NCBI RefSeq assembly: GCF_902826655.1
Contig: NZ_CADEFR010000002.1
Coordinates: 62,001 to 126,000 of the forward strand
DNA length: 64,000 bases
Source: an uncultured Methylibium sp.
GTDB taxonomy: Bacteria; Pseudomonadota; Gammaproteobacteria; Burkholderiales; Burkholderiaceae_C
Direction: 5' to 3'
In this document: positions 8,476-17,379 of the stretch, piece after piece
How the letters are laid out: each line of letters begins with the position of its first letter
Numbering within the stretch: the stretch's first letter is position 1
Translations under genes and position numbers: made by a program
Notes under the pieces: model-generated
The model's database searches: none
Seen by the model: the letters and a program-made list of their open reading frames with translations, nothing else
What the model was told of the DNA's origin: nothing

Positions 8476-8763
8476 ATGCAATCCACTGCCCTCATTCTGA
8501 CCCTTGCCCTGCCCCTGACGCTGGGTACCTACGCGCACGCAGCGCCTGCGGCGTCGGACGCGCCGTTCACCGGCGTCTCGATGAACGTCGCCAAACGGCT
8601 CGACGCCCGCACGCCTTTCAACACCCTGACGCAGCCGACGACGCTGTCGGGGGTGCCGATGGCGACGGCAACACGTCACGGCATTTCGACGCGGTCCGAC
8701 CCGACAGCAGCGCCCGATCGCGCGTTGTCCGGCATCCCGATGGCGTTCGCCAAGCGCCTGTGA
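8476..8763 (+). CDS. small secreted protein with three Met-containing repeats
   Basis: The start at 8476 gives 95 residues with a clean signal peptide (MQSTALILTLALPLTLGTYAHA). The mature part holds three copies of a motif of form (F/L)(T/S)G(V/I)(S/P)M--A-R(L/H): FTGVSMNVAKRL, LSGVPMATATRH and LSGIPMAFAKRL, the last at the very C terminus. I do not recognise a family. The Met in each repeat and the promoter palindrome shared with czcE suggest a periplasmic protein of the copper/heavy-metal response, possibly metal-binding. It precedes the first czc operon on the same strand. Confidence 0.7.
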   Translation: MQSTALILTLALPLTLGTYAHAAPAASDAPFTGVSMNVAKRLDARTPFNTLTQPTTLSGVPMATATRHGISTRSDPTAAPDRALSGIPMAFAKRL

Positions 8764-8858
8764 ACCACGGCCGCTCCTCCGCCTGACCGGCTTCGGAGCG
8801 CTCGGCTCAACCAAGCTCGAAGCAGCAGTTCATGCTGAATCGAAAAATGTCGCGGTTT

Positions 8859-8883
8859 GCCCGGCCAGTACCTGGGGCCGGGC
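8859..8883 (+). terminator. GC-rich hairpin before czcI
   Basis: GCCCGGCC (8859-8866) pairs with GGCCGGGC (8876-8883) across a nine-base loop. It follows the small repeat gene by about 95 bases and precedes czcI. There is no T tract, so it may be a weak terminator or a leader hairpin. Confidence 0.35.
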
Positions 8884-8911
8884 CCGACACTGCCAGTCTA
8901 GAATCTGAATC

Positions 8912-9322
8912 ATGCGTCGTTGGGTGTTCGCATTTCTGTTGTTCGTCGTGCCGTTCCAGATGGTCTGGGGCGCGGCGGCACCGTATTGCGCGCACGAAAC
9001 CGGTGCCTCGACCAAGAAGCACTTCGGCCACCATGAACACAAGCATCAGGCCGATGGCGAGATCGCATCGGCCGCCCAAGATGCTGACGACACTGCGGGC
9101 GCATATCACACGGACTGCGAAACCTGCCATCTGGGCTGTTCCGCCTTCATGCCTGCTGCAACCTCCGCTGTCGACGCTCTGCCCCACGGCGACGCCATGA
9201 GGCAGCCGGAACCTCGTTACGACTCCCACATTCCGGCCAGCCCCCTGCGCCCGGATCGAGCCCACTCCACCCCCGCCGCGCGATCCGGCGGCGACGTGGT
9301 GATGGTCTCGCTCGCGGACTGA
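8912..9322 (+). CDS. czcI: CzcI-like periplasmic protein
   Basis: The 136-residue protein has a signal peptide (RRWVFAFLLFVVPFQMVWGAAA) and the CzcI hallmark: a Cys followed by a His-rich stretch (KKHFGHHEHKHQ), then a DC-TCHLGC cluster. CzcI proteins head czcICBA operons in Cupriavidus and relatives and are thought to modulate their expression; the mechanism is not settled. The His and Cys clusters imply metal binding in the periplasm. czcC begins 61 bases downstream, and a hairpin with CTTCTG/CAGAAG arms lies in the gap near 9354-9374. Paralogues are at 26806 and 31790. Confidence 0.82.
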   Translation: MRRWVFAFLLFVVPFQMVWGAAAPYCAHETGASTKKHFGHHEHKHQADGEIASAAQDADDTAGAYHTDCETCHLGCSAFMPAATSAVDALPHGDAMRQPEPRYDSHIPASPLRPDRAHSTPAARSGGDVVMVSLAD

Positions 9323-9383
9323 CTGACGACACCTCCACATCGCCGGCGAATCGCTTCTGTCGTGAGACCAGAAGGATGATTCG

Positions 9384-10658
9384 ATGCGATTCCCACTCCT
9401 GGCGCTGGCCTTCGTGCTGGCTGCCTCGACCGTTCCCGCGAGTGCGCAGACCGCGGGCTCGGGCCCGCTGACACTTGCCGAGGCGCTGCGGCTGGCCGAA
9501 ACCGCCAGTCCTGCCGTACGTGCGCGCGAGGCTCAGTTGGCGGCCGCCGAAGGCAGCCGCCGCGAAGCCGCGTCACTGCTCTTCAACAATCCCGAACTCA
9601 GCGTCGAGCGCACGCGACGCAGCGCCGCGACTCCCGATGGCAATGCCCGCGAGTGGGGCCTGGGCATCGCGCAGCCGATCGAGATCGGGGGCCAACAGGC
9701 GCGCCGCCGCGAGGCCGCGTCCGCATCGCTGGAGGCCTTGCGCGCTGAGATCGAGGATGCACGGCGCCAGGCACGCGCCGAAGCGTCCCTGCGATTCCAC
9801 GCGGTGCTTGCCGCGCAGCGGCGGGTGCGGCTCGAACAACGTTCGGTCGAGCTGTTCGACGGCACCGCGCAGGCGGTCGCCAAGCGGCGCAGCGCCGGCG
9901 AGGACACGCGTCTGGATGCCAACGTCGCCCTGATCGAGGCCGAACGCGCCCGCAACGCGCTGGCGGTGTCGCAGGAGCATCTGCAGGACGCAAAGGCCGA
10001 ACTTGCCACCGCCCTGCAGTTGCCGCCGTCCGCCGTGCCGGAGGTGATCGGTGACCTCGGCGTGCCGAATGGCGCGCCCCTGCCCTACGGCCTCGATCAA
10101 CTGCTGGCATCGGCGCAGGCCTTGCCCAGGCAGCGCGCGCTGGCGGCACGCGAAGACGCCGCCCGGGCCCGGGTCGGCGTCGAACGGGCCAGCCGCTACC
10201 CGGACGTGACGGTCGGGCTGAACGTCGGCCGCGAGGGTCCGGCCGACGGCCGCGAGCGCGTCACGACGCTGACGCTTTCCGTGCCGCTGCCGCTGTTCAA
10301 GCGCAACGACGCGGCCATCGGCCAAGCCATGAGCGATGCGACGCAGGCAGAGATCGAGCGTGCCGCCGCGACGCGCGACGGCCAAGCCCAGGTGCGCCGC
10401 CTCTGGAGCCGCCTGGACAGCCAGCGCGAGCGTGTGGCGCGCCTGCAGCGCGCGATCGTCGCCGCCTCGGCTGACAACCAGCAGCTCGCCGCGAAGTCGC
10501 GGCAGGCCGGCCAGATCGGCCTGCTCGACCAGCTGCTCGTCAATCGCCAGGCGCTCGACGCCGAACGCGATCTGAACGACGCGCTGGCCGAATTCCACAC
10601 CACCCGAATCGAACTCGAAAACGCGGCCGGCTGGTCGCAGGAAGGAAGTGCACGATGA
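9384..10658 (+). CDS. czcC: CzcC-type outer-membrane factor of RND metal efflux
   Basis: The 424-residue TolC-like protein has a signal peptide ending at ASAQ and two OEP repeats. Long amphipathic helices (LAEALRLAETASPAVRAREAQL and similar) alternate with short beta strands such as YPDVTVGLNVGREGP. It forms the outer-membrane exit duct for CzcBA. Its end overlaps the czcB start by four bases (ATGA), so the two are translationally coupled. It closely resembles the paralogue at 25407 in motif order. Confidence 0.9.
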   Translation: MRFPLLALAFVLAASTVPASAQTAGSGPLTLAEALRLAETASPAVRAREAQLAAAEGSRREAASLLFNNPELSVERTRRSAATPDGNAREWGLGIAQPIEIGGQQARRREAASASLEALRAEIEDARRQARAEASLRFHAVLAAQRRVRLEQRSVELFDGTAQAVAKRRSAGEDTRLDANVALIEAERARNALAVSQEHLQDAKAELATALQLPPSAVPEVIGDLGVPNGAPLPYGLDQLLASAQALPRQRALAAREDAARARVGVERASRYPDVTVGLNVGREGPADGRERVTTLTLSVPLPLFKRNDAAIGQAMSDATQAEIERAAATRDGQAQVRRLWSRLDSQRERVARLQRAIVAASADNQQLAAKSRQAGQIGLLDQLLVNRQALDAERDLNDALAEFHTTRIELENAAGWSQEGSAR

Positions 10659-11887
10659 TCACGCTGCAAGACGACGCGGGGCGTCCGAAGCGCCTGGCTG
10701 GGCTGGCGACGAACGTCGCCCTGGCGCTGGCCGTCGCTCTCTCGCTCGCCGCCTGCGGCAAGGGCGGAGCCAAGGACGAACATGCCGCCGAAGGCGACAA
10801 ACATGCCGAGCATGCCGGCGAAAAGAAGGACGAGCACAAGGAAGGCGCCGAGGAACTGACCCTCACCGCCGAGGAGGCGGAACGCGCGGGTGTGAAGGTC
10901 GAGGCGATCAAGGCCGAAGCGCTCGGCGAGACCATCCAGGTGACCGCGACGATCCGGCCCGACCAGGACCGTCTGGCCCGCGTCGCGCCGCGCATCGAAG
11001 GCCGCATCACCTCGGCCCCAGCGAAGCTCGGTGACCGCGTGCGCGCCGGGCAGACGCTGGCCACGCTCGACAGCGTCGATGTCGCCGAGGCGCACGCCAC
11101 CTGGGTTCAGTCCCAGGCCGAGCTGCGCATCGCCGAGGCCGATTTCAAGCGCGCCGAGTCGCTGAATGCCGAGGAGATCATCCCGCGCAAGGACTTCCTG
11201 CGCGCCCAGGCCGACCGCGACAAGGCGGCCGCCGCCGTGCGCAACGCCGCAGACCGGCTGCGTCTGCTCGGCGGCGCGCAAGCGGCCAGCGGCAGCGGCG
11301 TCGCCGGCTTCGCCGTCACGGCGCCGTTTGCCGGCACCGTGATCGAGAAGAAGGTGACGCTGGGCGAACTGGGCAGCCCGAGCGAGGCGATGTTCGCCAT
11401 CGCCGACCTGAGCCGCGTGTGGATCCAGGCCGACCTGCCCGAGGCCGCGCTGGCCAAGGTCCGGCTGGGGGCCAACGCCAAGGTGACGGTGCCGGCCTAC
11501 CCCGGCGAGACCTTCAGCGGGCGTGTCGGCCACATCGGCGCGATGCTCGACAAGGACACCCGCACGATCGCGGCTCGCATCGAGGTCGCCAATGCGGATG
11601 GCCGCCTGAAGCCCGAGATGTTCGCCACCGCGACCATCGAGGCCGGTGGCGACAAGCGCGATGTCATCAGCTTGCCGGATGCGGCCATCGTGCTGCTGGA
11701 GGGCCAGCCCACCGTTTTCGTCTATGAGCAGGGGGCGTACGAGGCGCGCCAGGTCGAGCCGGGCGAGCGTGTAGGTGGCCGCACGTTGCTCAAGTCAGGC
11801 ATCAAGGCAGGCGACCAGGTCGTCACCTCCGGGGCCTACGCGCTCAAGGCACGCAAGCTGAAATCCCAGCTCGGCCACGGGCATTGA
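10655..11887 (+). CDS. czcB: CzcB-type periplasmic adaptor (membrane fusion protein)
   Basis: The 410-residue HlyD/CusB-fold protein has a lipoprotein-type signal (LAACGKGG lipobox near residue 33) followed by a His/Lys/Glu-rich linker (HAEHAGEKKDEHKEG) that probably binds metal. Next come a barrel-sandwich (lipoyl) region with a coiled-coil hairpin (about residues 120-220) and the beta-barrel domain (FAGTVIEKKVTLGELG). It bridges CzcA and CzcC across the periplasm. It overlaps czcC by four bases and czcA follows after 15 bases. Confidence 0.9.
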   Translation: MITLQDDAGRPKRLAGLATNVALALAVALSLAACGKGGAKDEHAAEGDKHAEHAGEKKDEHKEGAEELTLTAEEAERAGVKVEAIKAEALGETIQVTATIRPDQDRLARVAPRIEGRITSAPAKLGDRVRAGQTLATLDSVDVAEAHATWVQSQAELRIAEADFKRAESLNAEEIIPRKDFLRAQADRDKAAAAVRNAADRLRLLGGAQAASGSGVAGFAVTAPFAGTVIEKKVTLGELGSPSEAMFAIADLSRVWIQADLPEAALAKVRLGANAKVTVPAYPGETFSGRVGHIGAMLDKDTRTIAARIEVANADGRLKPEMFATATIEAGGDKRDVISLPDAAIVLLEGQPTVFVYEQGAYEARQVEPGERVGGRTLLKSGIKAGDQVVTSGAYALKARKLKSQLGHGH

Positions 11888-11902
11888 GAAGGACCACGGA
11901 CC

Positions 11903-14900
11903 ATGCTCAATGCAATCGTTGATGCCAGCCTGCGCTACAAAGTGCTGGTGCTGGTGGCCTTCGCCGTGCTGATCGGTCTCGGGGCCATGGCCTACCGGCA
12001 GGTGCCGGTGGACGCCTTCCCCGACGTGACGCCGGCCCAGGTGAACATCTATACCGAGTCCCCCGGCGTCGCCGCCGAGGACATCGAAAAGCTGCTCACC
12101 GTTCCGATCGAAGCCGCGATGGCAGGCCTGGCGGACGTGGAAGTCGTCCGCTCGGTGTCGCTGTTCGGCCTGTCCTACGTCGGCGTGTACTTCAAGGACA
12201 ACGTCGACATCTACTTCGCGCGCCGGCTGGTGGGCGAGAAGCTGCAGGAGGTGAAGGGCCGTTTGCCCGCGGGCTATGGCGAGCCGGAACTCGGCCCCAA
12301 CAGCTCGGGCCTGGGCCAGGTGTTCTGGTACACGATCGAGGACGCCGACAAGAAGCTCAGCGCGATGGACCTGCGCACGCTGCAGGACTGGACCGTGCGG
12401 CTGATCCTTCGCACGGCGGCGGGCGTCGACGACGTGACGACCTGGGGCGGACTGGAGAAGCAGTACCAGGTGCAGATCGACCCTCGGCGCCTGGTCAAGT
12501 ACGGGCTGTCCTTCAAGGAGGTGATGGAGCGGCTGGCCGCCAACAACAAGCAGGTCGGCGGCCAGTTCCTCAACATCGGCGTCGAGCAGTACCTGGTGCG
12601 CGGTCTGGGCCTGGTCAGCAACGCGGCCGACATCGGCACCATCGTCGTGGCCGAGCGCAACGGCGCGCCGATCTACGTGCGCGACATCGCCGACGTGAAG
12701 GAGGCGCCGGCCGTGCGCTTCGGCGCCGTCACGCGCAACGGTCAGGAGACGGTGCTTGGCATCGCGCTGGCGCGCATCAACGAAAACGCCGCGACGGTGG
12801 TCAAGGCGGTCAAGGACAAGCTGGCCATCGCGCAGGCCGCGCTGCCCAAGGGCATCGAGCTGAAGGCGGTCTACGACCGCACCGAGATCGTCGACAAGGC
12901 GCTGGCGACCTCGACCAACGCGCTGATCGAAGGCTCGATCCTGGTCGCGGTGATCCTGTTCCTCTTTCTCGGCGAGTTCCGCTCCGCGATCGTCGTGATC
13001 GTCACGCTGCCGCTGGCGATGCTGTTCGCCTTCATCTGCATGCAGCGCGTGGGCATGTCGGCCAACCTGATGTCTCTCGCCGGTCTGGCCATCGGCATCG
13101 GGATGATGGTCGACGGCGCGGTGGTGATGGTCGAAAACGCCTTCCGCCTGCTGTCGCACGCACGCGAGTCGGGCCGGCCGATCAACCGCACGCACGTGGT
13201 GCTCGAAGCGGCGCGCGAGGTGGCGAACCCGATCGCCTTCGCGATCATGATCATCATCGTCGTGTTCCTGCCGCTGTTCTCGCTGACGGGGCTGGAAGGC
13301 AAGCTGTTCAAGCCGATGGCCCTGACCATCACCTTCGCGATGGCCGGCTCGCTGCTGCTGTCGCTGACCCTGGTGCCGGTGCTGGCGGCGCTGATCCTCA
13401 AGCCCAAGGAGGAGAAGGACACCTGGCTTGTACGCGGCGCGAAGAGGCTGTACCTGCCGATGCTGGACTGGGCGCTCGACCGCAAGAAAACGGTGATCGG
13501 CGCGGCGGTCGCGCTGCTGGTCGGCGCGCTTGCCCTCTTCCCGCTGCTCGGCAAGGAGTTCATGCCGACGCTGCAGGAGGACGCGATCATGTTCCGCGTC
13601 GTTGGCATCCCTTCGACCTCGCTGGACGAATCGATCCGCGTGGCGAACGTGATGGATGCCGCCCTGCGCAAGAAGTACCCGCAGGTGAACTCGGTGCTGG
13701 CCACCATCGGCCGCGCCGAGAAAGGCGAGACCGCCGACGTGAACTACATGGAAGTCCTGCTCGACATGAAGCCCAAGGACGAGTGGCCGACGAAACAGTC
13801 GTATGCCGCGCTCGGACGGGAGATGCAGGAGTTCCTCGAAGGCGAGGTACAGACCGCGGTGTTCGGCGCCACCCAGCCGATCCAGATGCGCGTGGAGGAA
13901 CTGATCTCCGGCGTTCGAGCGACGCTGGCGCTGAAGGTCTACGGCGAGGACCTGGACAAGCTCGAGGAACTGTCCGCGCAGCTCAAGGGCGTGGTCGGCG
14001 CCGTGCCCGGCGTGGCGGACCTGTCGGCCGAGGCCAACAAGGGCAAGCCGCAGATGGTCATCAAGGTGGACCGCCAGGCGGCGGCCCGCTACGGCCTGAA
14101 CGCCGACGACATCCTCGCCATCGTGCAGGCCGGCATCGGCGGCGAATCGGTCTCGACGCTGATCGAAGGTACGCGCCGCTTCGAGATCGCGGTGCGGCTG
14201 CCCGAGGAGTTCCGCAACAGCCCGTCGGCCATCGCGGCGATCCCGATCCGCACCTCCGAAGGCGCGATCGTGCCGTTTGCCCAGGTCGCGAAGATCGAGC
14301 TCGCCGAGGGCTACACCTTCGTGCGGCGCGAAGCGCTGCAGCGCTACGCCGTGCTGCAGATGGACGTGCAGGGCCGCGACGTGGACAGCTTCGTCAAGGA
14401 CGCCAATGCCGCGATCCAGGCGAAGGTGAAGATGCCCACCGGCTACTGGGTGGAATGGGGTGGTGCCTTCGAGAACCAGCAGCGCGCGATGGAGCGCCTG
14501 GGTGTGATCGTGCCGCTGACCATCGGCCTGATCTTCATCCTGCTGTACACCGCGTTCAACTCGGTGCGCCATGCCACGCTGATCATCGCCAACGTGCCGT
14601 TCGCGATCATCGGCGGCATCGTCGGGCTGTTCATCACCGGGCAGTATCTGTCGGTGCCGTCGGCGATCGGCTTCATCGCGGTGTTCGGTGTGGCCATGCT
14701 CAACGGCATCGTGCTGGTCTCGTTCCTCAACGACCAGCGCAAGCACGGCCTGTCGATCCGCGACGCCGTGCGCCAGGGCGCCGCGCTGCGCCTGCGGCCG
14801 GTGCTGATGACGGCGTCGGTGGCGATCCTCGGCCTCGTGCCGATGCTCCTGTCCTCCGGCGTCGGCGCCGAGACCCAGCGCCCGCTGGCCACCGTGGTGA

Positions 14901-15067
14901 TCGGCGGCCTGATCACCTCGACGCTGCTGACGCTGCTGCTGCTGCCGCTGATCTACGAATGGTCGGAGTCACGCGCGGACGCAAAGCAACGCGTGCGTGA
15001 TGCAGCCGAGAACGCAGAGCAGGATCGACCCGTCGCCGCACAACAACCGAACGAGGAAGCGCCATGA
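11903..15067 (+). CDS. czcA: CzcA-type heavy-metal RND efflux pump
   Basis: The 1054-residue protein has the HME-RND layout: 12 membrane helices, two large periplasmic loops, N-terminal LRYKVLVLVAF and VPVDAFPDVTPAQVNIYT signatures, and QMRVEELISGVRATLALKVYG in the porter domain. It drives proton-coupled export of divalent metals. The TM4 region reads AIGIGMMVDGAVVMVEN: the second Asp and the Glu of the CzcA proton-relay triad are kept but the DFG Asp is not. This resembles CusA-type TM4, so substrate range should not be assumed to be Co/Zn/Cd. Its stop overlaps the start of the PII-like gene (ATGA). Confidence 0.92.
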   Translation: MLNAIVDASLRYKVLVLVAFAVLIGLGAMAYRQVPVDAFPDVTPAQVNIYTESPGVAAEDIEKLLTVPIEAAMAGLADVEVVRSVSLFGLSYVGVYFKDNVDIYFARRLVGEKLQEVKGRLPAGYGEPELGPNSSGLGQVFWYTIEDADKKLSAMDLRTLQDWTVRLILRTAAGVDDVTTWGGLEKQYQVQIDPRRLVKYGLSFKEVMERLAANNKQVGGQFLNIGVEQYLVRGLGLVSNAADIGTIVVAERNGAPIYVRDIADVKEAPAVRFGAVTRNGQETVLGIALARINENAATVVKAVKDKLAIAQAALPKGIELKAVYDRTEIVDKALATSTNALIEGSILVAVILFLFLGEFRSAIVVIVTLPLAMLFAFICMQRVGMSANLMSLAGLAIGIGMMVDGAVVMVENAFRLLSHARESGRPINRTHVVLEAAREVANPIAFAIMIIIVVFLPLFSLTGLEGKLFKPMALTITFAMAGSLLLSLTLVPVLAALILKPKEEKDTWLVRGAKRLYLPMLDWALDRKKTVIGAAVALLVGALALFPLLGKEFMPTLQEDAIMFRVVGIPSTSLDESIRVANVMDAALRKKYPQVNSVLATIGRAEKGETADVNYMEVLLDMKPKDEWPTKQSYAALGREMQEFLEGEVQTAVFGATQPIQMRVEELISGVRATLALKVYGEDLDKLEELSAQLKGVVGAVPGVADLSAEANKGKPQMVIKVDRQAAARYGLNADDILAIVQAGIGGESVSTLIEGTRRFEIAVRLPEEFRNSPSAIAAIPIRTSEGAIVPFAQVAKIELAEGYTFVRREALQRYAVLQMDVQGRDVDSFVKDANAAIQAKVKMPTGYWVEWGGAFENQQRAMERLGVIVPLTIGLIFILLYTAFNSVRHATLIIANVPFAIIGGIVGLFITGQYLSVPSAIGFIAVFGVAMLNGIVLVSFLNDQRKHGLSIRDAVRQGAALRLRPVLMTASVAILGLVPMLLSSGVGAETQRPLATVVIGGLITSTLLTLLLLPLIYEWSESRADAKQRVRDAAENAEQDRPVAAQQPNEEAP

Positions 15068-15402
15068 AGGAGATCAAGGCCTATGTGCACGGCAGCCGCA
15101 TCGCTGACGTGATCGCAGCACTCAAGAGCAGCCCCGCATGGGGTGGCGAGCATGGTGGCCGCCGCCATAACCTGGCCGTCTATGTCGTCAAGGGCTCGCT
15201 GCTGCCCCAAGACAGCGACGAGAAACGCTACTCGATGGCCCTCGGCGACGAAGTCGTCAACGAATACAAGCTGGAACTGCTGTGCGAGGACAGCGAGGTC
15301 GAAACCCTCTCGGCCGCGCTCATGACCGCAGCCCGGACCGGCCAGTCCGTCGCGGGCTGGATCACCGTCATCGACGTGGTCAGCGCGACGCCCATTCACT
15401 GA
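15064..15402 (+). CDS. PII-like protein of the czc operon (PII-NG type)
   Basis: The 112-residue protein starts MKEIKAYVHGSRIADVI, as PII signalling proteins do (MK-I-A-I-P-R---V). It keeps the ferredoxin-like length but lacks the GlnB T-loop uridylylation Tyr motif. A branch of the PII superfamily is known to occur next to heavy-metal RND genes, and this fits it. The expected role is metal- or nucleotide-dependent modulation of the pump from the cytoplasm; no ligand site can be assigned. It is translationally coupled to czcA. A paralogue at 20726 is coupled to the second czcA in the same way. Confidence 0.78.
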   Translation: MKEIKAYVHGSRIADVIAALKSSPAWGGEHGGRRHNLAVYVVKGSLLPQDSDEKRYSMALGDEVVNEYKLELLCEDSEVETLSAALMTAARTGQSVAGWITVIDVVSATPIH

Positions 15403-15437
15403 CGCCCACTGCTCATTCAACCCACCAAGGAAGCACC

Positions 15438-15806
15438 ATGAAGCACCTCTTCACGACCCTCCTGTTCGCCGCCGCCGCTGCTGGGCCCGCCTTCGCCGCC
15501 GAAGACCACAAGCCCAAGCATGGCGGCGTCGTCGTCGAAACCAAGGCCGGTGACATGGAACTCGTCGCCAAGCCCGAGCTGATCGTCATCCACGTCAGCG
15601 ACCACGGCAAGGCGATGAAGCTGAGCAGTGCCACCGGCAAGGTCACGGTGTTCAACGGCAACGACAAGACCGAAGCGCCGCTGGCCCTGGCCGGCGACAA
15701 GCTCGAAGCCAAGGGCAGCTTCAAGGTCGGCGCCGGCACCAAGGTGCTCGCCGATGTGGCACTGAACGGCAAGCCGGCCGTCGCGGCGCGGTTCACGCTG
15801 AAGTAG
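15438..15806 (+). CDS. small periplasmic protein of the czc operon
   Basis: The start at 15438, with AAGGAAG upstream, gives 122 residues with a signal peptide (KHLFTTLLFAAAAAGPAFA). The mature protein begins EDHKPKHGGVV and appears all-beta (ELVAKPELIVIHVSDHGK). The frame extends further upstream but without a signal sequence. Such small secreted proteins with a His-containing N terminus recur in czc operons of beta-proteobacteria. I do not know a characterised function. It sits between the PII-like gene and czcD on the same strand. Confidence 0.75.
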   Translation: MKHLFTTLLFAAAAAGPAFAAEDHKPKHGGVVVETKAGDMELVAKPELIVIHVSDHGKAMKLSSATGKVTVFNGNDKTEAPLALAGDKLEAKGSFKVGAGTKVLADVALNGKPAVAARFTLK

Positions 15807-15819
15807 GCCACCTCCGAGC

Positions 15820-16755
15820 ATGAGCGCCGCCCACAACCACGCTCTGCCCTCGACGGGCAACGAACGTGCGTTGTGGGCGGCGCTGGCGCTGACCACCACG
15901 TTCCTCGTCGCCGAGATCGTCGCGGGGGTGGTCTTCAACAGCCTGGCACTGATTGCCGACGCCGCGCACATGTTCACCGACGCAGCCGCGCTCGCGATCG
16001 CTCTGGCTGCGATCCGGGTCGGCCGCAGACCGGCGGACGCCAAGCGGAGCTACGGCTATCACCGCTTCGAGATTCTCGCCGCCGCCTTCAATGCGCTGCT
16101 GCTGTTCGGCGTCGCGTTCTACATCCTCTTCGAAGCCTGGCAGCGATTCAGGTCGCCGAGCGAGGTGCAGTCGCTGCCGATGCTGGTGGTGGCGGCGCTG
16201 GGGCTGGTGATCAACCTGATCAGCATGCGGCTGCTGCGTGCCGGCAGCACCGAAAGCCTCAACATGAAGGGTGCCTACCTCGAAGTGTGGTCGGACATGC
16301 TCGGCTCGCTGGGCGTGATCGTCGCGGCGCTCGTGATCCAGGTCACCGGCTGGGCCTGGGTCGATGCCGCGACCGCAGTGGCGATCGGGCTGTGGGTGCT
16401 GCCGCGTACCTGGCTGCTGCTGAAAGAGAGCCTCAACATCCTTCTGGAAGGCACGCCGGAAGGAATCGATATCGACGAAGTCGCCCGCACGATGCGCTCG
16501 GTCGATGGCGTCGAGGACATCCACGACCTGCATGTCTGGCCGCTGACCAGCGGCAAGAACAGCCTGACCGCGCATGTGGTTCACGCCGAAGGCATTGAAA
16601 CCGCCGCACTGATCGGCCGCTTGCAGTCAGTTCTGGCCGAGCGCTTCCGCGTCCGTCACACGACCCTGCAAGTCGAGCGGCCAGCATGCCGGCACGCCGC
16701 GGACGGCTGCAACTTCGTCGAGGCTCGCCTCCACGCCGACCCCCGGGTGTGCTAG
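15820..16755 (+). CDS. czcD: CDF-family zinc/cobalt/cadmium exporter CzcD
   Basis: The 311-residue cation diffusion facilitator has six membrane helices. The TM2 site is HMFTDAAAL (HxxxD). The TM5 site is EVWSDMLGS (ExxxD), with Glu in place of the His found in ZitB-type proteins. A C-terminal cytoplasmic dimerisation domain contains DGVEDIHDLHVWPL. It exports divalent metal from cytoplasm to periplasm in exchange for protons, feeding the Czc pump. It starts 13 bases after the small periplasmic gene, so it belongs to the same operon. Confidence 0.92.
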   Translation: MSAAHNHALPSTGNERALWAALALTTTFLVAEIVAGVVFNSLALIADAAHMFTDAAALAIALAAIRVGRRPADAKRSYGYHRFEILAAAFNALLLFGVAFYILFEAWQRFRSPSEVQSLPMLVVAALGLVINLISMRLLRAGSTESLNMKGAYLEVWSDMLGSLGVIVAALVIQVTGWAWVDAATAVAIGLWVLPRTWLLLKESLNILLEGTPEGIDIDEVARTMRSVDGVEDIHDLHVWPLTSGKNSLTAHVVHAEGIETAALIGRLQSVLAERFRVRHTTLQVERPACRHAADGCNFVEARLHADPRVC

Positions 16756-16788
16756 AACATCCCCACTGAATCGATCACGGAGAACCTG

Positions 16789-17340
16789 ATGCTCTCTCGC
16801 AGACAAGTCTTGCTCGGAGCCGCTGCCTCGTCCGTCGCTCTGGCCGGCTGCGCCAGCGCACCCGAACCGCGCCCCGCCGACAGCCGCAGCTACTGCCTGT
16901 CGACGCTGCGCACGAGGCGCACGGTGTGCACACCCGAGCCGGTGCCCTCGGCGGCGGCGGAAGCCGACGCCAAGCGTTTCGAGGCGACGCCCGGCGTGCT
17001 CACGGTGTACGTGGTGCGCTCCGCCTGGGTGGACGCGGTTCGGCCGCTCACCGTCAGCGTCGATGGAGGCTCGCAGATCGGAACGCTGCCGCGCTCGCTC
17101 ATCCGGCTGCGCCTGGCGCCCGGCACGCACCAGCTCGCTTTCGAGTGGAACGAGCGGGTCCACGGCTTCGCGGTCGGGGGCGAGGCCGGGGAGCTGCGCA
17201 TCGTCGAACTCGCGGGGTCGTCGATACCTCTGGACCGCCCCTACCACTGGTCGGACGCCGATCCCGCTGGGGCGAAGTTGCGCGCGCGCACGACGAGGCT
17301 GATCGCAGACACGCCATGGACCGCCTCCGCGCCGCAATGA
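16789..17340 (+). CDS. predicted lipoprotein with twin-arginine-like signal
   Basis: The 183-residue protein opens LSRRQVLLGAAASSVALAGC, combining an SRR-VLL motif with a lipobox Cys. The mature part contains beta-rich sequence (LTVSVDGGSQIGTLPRS, RLRLAPGTHQLAFEWNE), which resembles the DUF2846-type fold that displays or binds small ligands at the membrane. It begins 33 bases after czcD. No function is known. Placement suggests envelope stress or metal response. Confidence 0.65.
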   Translation: MLSRRQVLLGAAASSVALAGCASAPEPRPADSRSYCLSTLRTRRTVCTPEPVPSAAAEADAKRFEATPGVLTVYVVRSAWVDAVRPLTVSVDGGSQIGTLPRSLIRLRLAPGTHQLAFEWNERVHGFAVGGEAGELRIVELAGSSIPLDRPYHWSDADPAGAKLRARTTRLIADTPWTASAPQ

Positions 17341-17379
17341 GCCGACGACCGAGAGCGACTGAACCAGAGGGACAACGCC

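Noticed and set aside
11795-14746. 983-codon open frame antisense to czcA, with a similar one at 22513-25467 antisense to the second czc genes
   Set aside because: Both are His/Arg/Gln-rich mirror frames of conserved RND genes, an expected artefact of codon bias.
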